Shown in pieces: positions 59,190 to 64,000 of a stretch of DNA of 64,000 nt. The notes beneath the pieces are model-generated. The model was not told the origin of the DNA and made no database searches. It saw only the letters and a list, made by a program, of their open reading frames with translations. The stretch covers positions 1 through 64,000 of the forward strand of contig NZ_JAKNQY010000024.1 of assembly GCF_024494355.1 (NCBI RefSeq), in the 5' to 3' direction. Origin of the DNA: Pseudomonas sp. Q11. Its GTDB lineage: Bacteria; Pseudomonadota; Gammaproteobacteria; Pseudomonadales; Pseudomonadaceae. Every line of letters starts with the position of its first letter. The stretch's first letter is position 1. The position numbers and the translations under genes are program-made.

Positions 59190-60455
59190 CTAGCCCGGTA
59201 CGCGGCGGATCTTGGCGCCGAGCATCTGCAGCTTCTCTTCGATGCACTCATAACCACGGTCGATGTGGTAGATGCGATCGATCAGGGTGTCGCCTTCGGC
59301 GACCAGAGCCGAAATCACCAGGCTGGCCGAGGCCCGCAGGTCGGTGGCCATCACGGGGGCACCCTTGAGCTTCTCGGTACCGGTCACAATGGCGGTGTTG
59401 CCTTCGACCTGGATCTTGGCGCCCATGCGGTGCAGTTCGTAGACGTGCATGAAACGGTTTTCGAAGATCGTCTCGATCACCGCACCGGTGCCTTCGGCAA
59501 TGGCGTTGAGGGAGATGAACTGCGCCTGCATGTCGGTCGGGAACGCCGGGTACGGAGCGGTACGCACGTTGACGGCTTTGGGCCGCTTGCCGTGCATGTT
59601 CACTTCGATCCAGTCTTCGCCGCAGGTGACTTCGGCACCGGCTTCCTTGAGTTTCTCCAGGACGGCTTCAAGAATGGTCGGATCGGTGTCCTTGACCTTG
59701 ACGCGGCCACCGGTGACCGCAGCAGCCACCAGGTAGGTGCCAGTTTCGATCCGGTCCGGCATCACTTTATAAGTGGCCGAATGCAGGCGCTCGACGCCAT
59801 CGATGGTGATGGTATCGGTGCCGGCACCGCTGATCTTGGCGCCCATGGCGATCAGGAAGTTCGCAAGGTCTACCACTTCAGGCTCACGGGCGGCGTTTTG
59901 CAGCACGCTACGACCCTTGGCCAGTGCCGCGGCCATCATGATGTTCTCGGTGCCGGTCACGCTGACGGTATCGAAGAAGAAGTGCGCGCCACGCAGGCCG
60001 CCTTCAGGTGCCTTGGCCTTGATGTAGCCGCCTTCGACATCGATGATCGCACCCATGGCTTCCAGGCCACGGATGTGCAGGTCCACCGGACGCGAGCCAA
60101 TGGCACAACCGCCAGGCAATGCGACTTCGGCTTCACCGAAACGGGCCACCATCGGCCCCAGTACCAGGATCGACGCACGCATGGTTTTCACCAGCTCGTA
60201 GGGAGCGATCAGGGTCTTGATGGTGCGCGGGTCGATTTCGACGCTGAGCTTCTCGTCGATTACCGGTTCAATGCCCATGCGTCCGAACAGCTCGATCATC
60301 GTGGTGATGTCGTGCAGGTGCGGCAGGTTCGCCACGGTCACCGGGCCATCGCACAGCAACGTCGCGGCCAGGATCGGCAGGGCGGAGTTCTTTGCCCCGG
60401 AGATACGGATTTCGCCATCAAGACGAACGCCGCCGGTAATAATCAGTTTATCCAT
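59190..60455 (-). CDS. murA: UDP-GlcNAc 1-carboxyvinyltransferase MurA
   Basis: The 421-residue enzyme makes the first step of peptidoglycan precursor synthesis. It has GEIRISGAKNSALPILAATLL, the catalytic Cys in LPGGCAIGSRPVDLH, and PYPAFPTDMQAQFISLNA. It follows ibaG by 22 bases. The active Cys means it is of the fosfomycin-sensitive type. Confidence 0.97.
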   Translation of the reverse strand: MDKLIITGGVRLDGEIRISGAKNSALPILAATLLCDGPVTVANLPHLHDITTMIELFGRMGIEPVIDEKLSVEIDPRTIKTLIAPYELVKTMRASILVLGPMVARFGEAEVALPGGCAIGSRPVDLHIRGLEAMGAIIDVEGGYIKAKAPEGGLRGAHFFFDTVSVTGTENIMMAAALAKGRSVLQNAAREPEVVDLANFLIAMGAKISGAGTDTITIDGVERLHSATYKVMPDRIETGTYLVAAAVTGGRVKVKDTDPTILEAVLEKLKEAGAEVTCGEDWIEVNMHGKRPKAVNVRTAPYPAFPTDMQAQFISLNAIAEGTGAVIETIFENRFMHVYELHRMGAKIQVEGNTAIVTGTEKLKGAPVMATDLRASASLVISALVAEGDTLIDRIYHIDRGYECIEEKLQMLGAKIRRVPG

Positions 60456-60477
60456 AAGAATCTCGACGCCCTTGGGC

Positions 60478-60717
60478 TCAGGTGCGCTCGGCCCAAGCCG
60501 CGCTGCTGAAAAATTTCATAGTGACCGCATGGATGCTGCCATCGGCGATCCACGGGTTCAAATGGGCATAGATGCTCTGCTGACGCTTGACTGGGCTTAA
60601 CAGCGCCAGTTCATCGCTAATCACGTTCAGCTGAAAGTTGCAGCCTTCGCCCTCAACTTCAATGACAGTTCCGGGCAGCTTTCCTTCAAGGAAGCTCTTC
60701 ACTTCTACGGCCTGCAT
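60478..60717 (-). CDS. ibaG: BolA-family protein IbaG
   Basis: The 79-residue protein has the BolA fold: MQAVEVKSFLEGKLPG, the GEGCNFQLNVISDEL region with the cysteine ligand used with monothiol glutaredoxins, and IHAVTMKFFSS. Placement before murA matches ibaG (yrbA) of other gammaproteobacteria. It shuttles Fe-S clusters with a glutaredoxin. Start set at ATG 60717; a TTG two codons earlier is possible. Confidence 0.92.
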   Translation of the reverse strand: MQAVEVKSFLEGKLPGTVIEVEGEGCNFQLNVISDELALLSPVKRQQSIYAHLNPWIADGSIHAVTMKFFSSAAWAERT

Positions 60718-60763
60718 GCTCAACCTCTATCGGCGCCCTGTGCGCACGGGTCGCACATCATAC

Positions 60764-60823
60764 AAAAAAGCCCCGCGCCTGCGAACCCCGCGAAGCAGGA
60801 CTCTGACGGGGGGGCTTTTTCAG
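60764..60823 (-). terminator. Terminator after mlaB
   Basis: AAAAAAGCCCC and GGGGGGGCTTTTT pair around a long GC-rich loop that has its own short hairpin (CCTGCG/CGCGAAGCAGG region). On the minus strand it ends in a T run just past the mlaB stop. Confidence 0.7.
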
Positions 60824-60832
60824 GGATGTGGG

Positions 60833-61138
60833 TCAGGGGTGCACCAACAGCTCGGTCAGTTCGCTGACCTGGGCTATTTCGCGCATGTCTTCGGGCATCC
60901 CACGGATGCTCCAGGTTTTTCCGGCAGCCTTGGCGTCACGCATGAAGCACAGCAGCAGCGACAGACCGACACTGCTGGATTTCTGCACCGCCGAGCAATC
61001 AATGACCAACTCGGCGGTACCGGCGGACCTGATCAGCGCCTGGCCCTGCTTGCGCAAGGCCGGGCCGGTGCGGTAATCCAGCACGCCACTGAGCAATAGC
61101 TCGCCGGATTCGCCCAGACGAACGTGCGACTCGCTCAT
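60833..61138 (-). CDS. mlaB: STAS-domain protein MlaB
   Basis: The 101-residue cytoplasmic STAS protein binds MlaF and holds the transporter together. It has ELLLSGVLDYRTGPALRKQG and LVIDCSAVQKSSSVGLSLLL, where the SSS is the STAS loop. It overlaps mlaC by four bases (ATGA). Last gene of mlaFEDCB. Confidence 0.93.
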   Translation of the reverse strand: MSESHVRLGESGELLLSGVLDYRTGPALRKQGQALIRSAGTAELVIDCSAVQKSSSVGLSLLLCFMRDAKAAGKTWSIRGMPEDMREIAQVSELTELLVHP

Positions 61139-61788
61139 TGCTCCTGCTTCTCTTTGCCTTCTTCGGTCACGTCCTTCGCCTTGGCGACTTCACCGGCCCA
61201 ATTGTCGATGGTCTTGTCCAGGTCATTGCCATTGCGCTGCATCGCGTCGGCGAACTGATCGCGGAACAACTTGCCGATGTTGATGCCGTTGATGATCACG
61301 TTGCGTACCTTCCACTCGCCGTTGATTTTCTCGAGTGTGTAGGACACAGGGTAGACCGCGCCGTTATTGCCCTTGACCTGCATGTCAACGCTGGTGCGGT
61401 TACCGCTTTCGTCCTTGGCCGGCGAAACAGTGATGCCCTGGTTGTTGTATTCGAGCAAGGCGTTGCCATAGAACTGCATCAGGCTGCGCTTGAAGTTTTC
61501 CTGGAAGCGGGTCATCTGCGCAGGGGTTGCCTTGCGCGAGTACTTGACGGTCATGATGCTTCGGGAGATACCGTCGGCGTCCACCACGGGGCCGACGATG
61601 CCGTTCAGCGCATCATAGAATGCACCCGGATCCTGCTTGTATTGCTCTTTGTTGGCGGCCAGGTCGGCCAGCAACCGGGTGGTAGTGTCCTGGATGATTT
61701 CGTGGGCCGAAGGCGCGGCCACGGCGCTAGCCATCAGCGGCAGCGCCGCGAGCAGCACCAACAGGCTACGTCGCAAGATAGAGATCAT
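61135..61788 (-). CDS. mlaC: Periplasmic phospholipid carrier MlaC
   Basis: The 217-residue protein has a signal peptide (MISILRRSLLVLLAALPLMA, cut near AVAAPS) and the MlaC/Ttg2D body: AHEIIQDTTTRLLADL, NGIVGPVVDADGISRSIM, FKRSLMQFYGNALLEYNNQ and WKVRNVIINGINIGKLFRDQF. It carries phospholipids between the outer membrane MlaA complex and the inner membrane MlaFEDB. An acidic/basic tail EEGKEKQEQ follows the core. Confidence 0.95.
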   Translation of the reverse strand: MISILRRSLLVLLAALPLMASAVAAPSAHEIIQDTTTRLLADLAANKEQYKQDPGAFYDALNGIVGPVVDADGISRSIMTVKYSRKATPAQMTRFQENFKRSLMQFYGNALLEYNNQGITVSPAKDESGNRTSVDMQVKGNNGAVYPVSYTLEKINGEWKVRNVIINGINIGKLFRDQFADAMQRNGNDLDKTIDNWAGEVAKAKDVTEEGKEKQEQ

Positions 61789-61799
61789 TCAAAAGCTCC

Positions 61800-62267
61800 T
61801 CATTTGGCGTCTTTGCTAACGGTATTGAGCAGGAATTTACCGATAAGGTCCTCAAGCACCAGGGACGACTGCGTATCGTGGATGGTCCCGCCATCCTTGA
61901 GCAGGGCTTCTTCCCCGCCGACGCTGATACCAATGTACTTCTCGCCCAGCAGCCCAGCCGTGAGGATGGACGCAGTGGAGTCAGTCGGCAGGTTATCCAC
62001 GCGCTTTTCCAGCTGCAGCGTCACCCGACCGGTGAAACTGTCGCGGTCCAGATCGATTGCCGTGACCTTGCCGATGGTTACACCAGCCATGGTCACCTTG
62101 GCTCTGACCGTCAAACCGGCGATATTGTCAAAATAAGCATAAAGTTTATAAGTATCGGTGCTCGCGGTCGGCGCCAGGCCACTGACCCGCAGGGCCAAGA
62201 GCAGCAAAGCCAGGATGCCAGCCAGCAAGAAAAGGCCGACACCGATTTCCAGGGTGCGGTTTTGCAT
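61800..62267 (-). CDS. mlaD: MCE-domain protein MlaD
   Basis: The 155-residue protein has one N-terminal transmembrane helix (about 7-28) and a single MCE domain with YKLYAYFDNIAGLTVRAKVTMAGVTIGKVTAI, LLGEKYIGISVGGE, which assembles into a hexameric ring in the periplasm. Start overlaps the mlaE stop (TGATG). Confidence 0.96.
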   Translation of the reverse strand: MQNRTLEIGVGLFLLAGILALLLLALRVSGLAPTASTDTYKLYAYFDNIAGLTVRAKVTMAGVTIGKVTAIDLDRDSFTGRVTLQLEKRVDNLPTDSTASILTAGLLGEKYIGISVGGEEALLKDGGTIHDTQSSLVLEDLIGKFLLNTVSKDAK

Positions 62268-63064
62268 CAGAAATCTCCAAACATCAAGGCGGTCAGAATA
62301 AAGTCAAGGCCCAGGACCGCCAGCGAGGCGTACACCACGGTCTTGGTTGTGGCTCGGCTGATCCCCTCTGACGTGGGCTCACAGTCATAGCCTTGAAACA
62401 CGGCGATCCAGGTCACCACGAAAGCGAATACGGCACTTTTGATGACGCCGTTGAGCACGTCGTCGAGGAAGTCGACGCTGTTCTGCATGTTGGACCAGTA
62501 GGAACCTTCGTAGACCCCCAGCCAGTCGACGGCCACCCAAGAGCCGCCCCAGATCCCCACGACGCTGAAGATTATCGCCAGCACCGGCAGGGAAATGAAG
62601 CCGGCCCACAGGCGCGGGGCAATAATGTATTTAAGCGGGTCGACACCGATCATTTCCAGACTGGACAATTGCTCGGTGGACTTCATGTTGCCGATTTCAG
62701 CCGTCAGCGCCGAACCGGCGCGCCCGGCAAACAGCAGCGCAGTCACCACGGGGCCGAGCTCGCGCAACAGGGTCAGCGCAACCATCTGCCCGACAGCCTG
62801 CTCCGAGCCATAGCTGGACAGGATGCTGAAGCCCTGCAGCGCCAGTACCATGCCGATGAAGATCCCGGAGACCACGATGATCACCAGGGACATCACGCCT
62901 ACCGAGTGCAACTGCTTCACCAGCAGACCAAAACCGCCGCCTGTCGAATTACGGCCAAACAGGGCGTGCATCAGAAACAGCGAGGAACGGCCCAGCACTG
63001 CCACCACATCGATGCCGGAACGACCGAACAGGCGAATTTTTTCTATCAGTGACTTCTTGCGCAT
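62267..63064 (-). CDS. mlaE: ABC permease MlaE
   Basis: The 265-residue inner-membrane permease has GMVLALQGFSILSSYGSEQAVG, REIGPV-type LLRELGPVVTALLFAGRAGSA, AEIGNMKSTEQLSSLEMIGVDP, and closing helices ending VLGLDFILTALMFGDF, as in MlaE. ATG overlaps the mlaF stop by one base. Confidence 0.96.
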   Translation of the reverse strand: MRKKSLIEKIRLFGRSGIDVVAVLGRSSLFLMHALFGRNSTGGGFGLLVKQLHSVGVMSLVIIVVSGIFIGMVLALQGFSILSSYGSEQAVGQMVALTLLRELGPVVTALLFAGRAGSALTAEIGNMKSTEQLSSLEMIGVDPLKYIIAPRLWAGFISLPVLAIIFSVVGIWGGSWVAVDWLGVYEGSYWSNMQNSVDFLDDVLNGVIKSAVFAFVVTWIAVFQGYDCEPTSEGISRATTKTVVYASLAVLGLDFILTALMFGDF

Positions 63065-63873
63065 CAGCGCTTCCCCAGCAGATCAGTACGGTAATCCGTG
63101 GCCGGAAAATGGAACGCCACAGGTCCGTCCGGATCACCCTTCATGAATTGACGAATGCGCGGGCTGTCCGAAGCCTTCAGCTCTTGGGGCGTGCCCTGCC
63201 CCAGCACCTGGCCATCGCCGAGGACATAGATGTAGTCCGCAATGCTCGCAGTTTCGGCCAGATCGTGGGACACCACGATGCTGGTGATGCCCAGCGCGTC
63301 GTTGAGCAGGCGGATCAGGCGCACCAGCACGCCCATGGCGATCGGGTCCTGGCCGACGAAGGGTTCGTCATACATGAGAATCTTCGGGTCCAGGGCAATC
63401 GCCCGGGCCAGCGCGACCCGGCGCTTCATGCCACCGGACAGCTCGTCCGGCATCAAATCGAGGGCGCCACGCAACCCGACCGCCTGCAATTTGAGCAGGA
63501 CGATGTCGCGAATCATCTCTTCCGGCAGGTCGGTATGGACCCGCAACGGGAACGCCACATTCTCGAACACATCGAGATCAGTGAACAGCGCGCCACTCTG
63601 GAACAGCACGCCCATGTGTTTGCGCGCATCGAACAGATCACTGCGCGACAGCTTTGGAAGATTCTGCCCATTGACCCAGACTTCGCCGGCACTGGGGCGC
63701 AGCTGTGCGCCCATCAGCCGCAACAGCGTGGTCTTGCCGCACCCGGAAGGCCCCATGATGCCGGTTACCTTGCCGCGGGGAATGCGGATATCGATGTCAT
63801 TGAAAATGCTGCGCGTCCCTCGCTTGAAGGACAGTCCCTTCAGCTCGACCGCGTAGGCGTTGTCGGCACTCAT
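63064..63873 (-). CDS. mlaF: ABC ATPase MlaF
   Basis: The 269-residue ATPase has Walker A MGPSGCGKTTLLRL, the Q-loop in LFQSGALF, signature ELSGGMKRRVALARA, Walker B KILMYDEPFVGQDP and the switch His in VVSHDL. It drives phospholipid movement between the membranes. CAAGGAG lies before the ATG. First gene of mlaFEDCB; the promoter must be in 63874-64000, which holds no gene start that I can see. Confidence 0.97.
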   Translation of the reverse strand: MSADNAYAVELKGLSFKRGTRSIFNDIDIRIPRGKVTGIMGPSGCGKTTLLRLMGAQLRPSAGEVWVNGQNLPKLSRSDLFDARKHMGVLFQSGALFTDLDVFENVAFPLRVHTDLPEEMIRDIVLLKLQAVGLRGALDLMPDELSGGMKRRVALARAIALDPKILMYDEPFVGQDPIAMGVLVRLIRLLNDALGITSIVVSHDLAETASIADYIYVLGDGQVLGQGTPQELKASDSPRIRQFMKGDPDGPVAFHFPATDYRTDLLGKR

Positions 63874-64000
63874 CTAAACTCCTTGCGATGCAGCCTCACA
63901 TCCGAATGCCCTGGCCAATCGGCAAACGCCGTACTGCCGGGCACCCGAACCGGCGGCGAACTATATCACTGCAACAGCCAAGCGCCCAAGGCCCAAGCCG

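Noticed and set aside
57180..60509. Long plus-strand open frames opposite hisD and murA
   Set aside because: They mirror the codon structure of the real genes and have shadow composition; no ribosome site or family pattern.

Overview
The window is a chromosomal segment of a Pseudomonas, most likely of the P. fluorescens group. The GC-rich coding style, the complete hmgA-fahA-maiA/hmgR homogentisate locus, norR-hmp, algW, the fused cysNC gene, the ibaG-murA-hisGDC block and the many REP elements of the form TGTGGGAGCGAGCCTGCTCG all fit. Species was judged by eye; no search was run. Gene density is normal, no tRNA or rRNA gene was seen, and there is no CRISPR array.

Layout. 0-5 kb: the tail of an IS110-type transposase, nitric-oxide defence (hmp, norR), a CheV coupling protein and small proteins. 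5-13.7 kb: mixed housekeeping and regulation (2-hydroxyacid reductase, EamA exporter with a divergent AraC regulator, an HPF/RaiA-like protein, DUF3509, psiE, SOS-controlled yebG, a leucine-dehydrogenase homologue lacking a catalytic lysine, a SirB1-like protein). 13.8-18 kb: lower tyrosine catabolism with its IclR repressor. 18.1-24.2 kb: a large MalT-type LuxR regulator and the envelope pair DUF1329/DUF1302. 24.2-26.7 kb: an AT-richer patch with an orphan intrinsic terminator, an R2K-like ATP-grasp gene and an amidase without signal peptide. 26.7-30.2 kb: an SDR, an alpha/beta hydrolase overlapping a class II aldolase, and a flavodoxin.

30.3-35.8 kb is the most distinctive part. A short LOV photoreceptor, a PilZ-like protein and a MerR/LitR regulator that lacks the B12-ligand residues stand next to a divergent set: a membrane-anchored ABM-like protein, folM, folE and folX (tetrahydromonapterin synthesis), DUF1244 and HopJ-like genes. 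This looks like a flavin-based light-response locus wired to pterin synthesis. Tetrahydromonapterin is the cofactor of phenylalanine hydroxylase, whose product is degraded by the hmg genes about 15 kb away.

36-46.8 kb: a class III aminotransferase, trxB, cysZ, a glycosyltransferase, an old yellow enzyme, glutathione peroxidase, slyD, and pta followed directly by an acyltransferase. 47-50.3 kb: the sulfate activation operon cysD-cysNC, interrupted by a small four-helix-bundle (S23-like) gene flanked by AGCTT-rich repeats. 50.5-55.7 kb: a NIF3-like protein, algW, and a TonB-dependent receptor with a DUF4198 partner. 55.9-63.9 kb: hisC, hisD, hisG, murA, ibaG and the mlaFEDCB phospholipid-transport operon, all on the minus strand.

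Intergenic spaces are full of REP/REPIN elements of two sequence families, plus a separate AGCTTGAAGC-type repeat. Most are between convergent genes or at operon ends.
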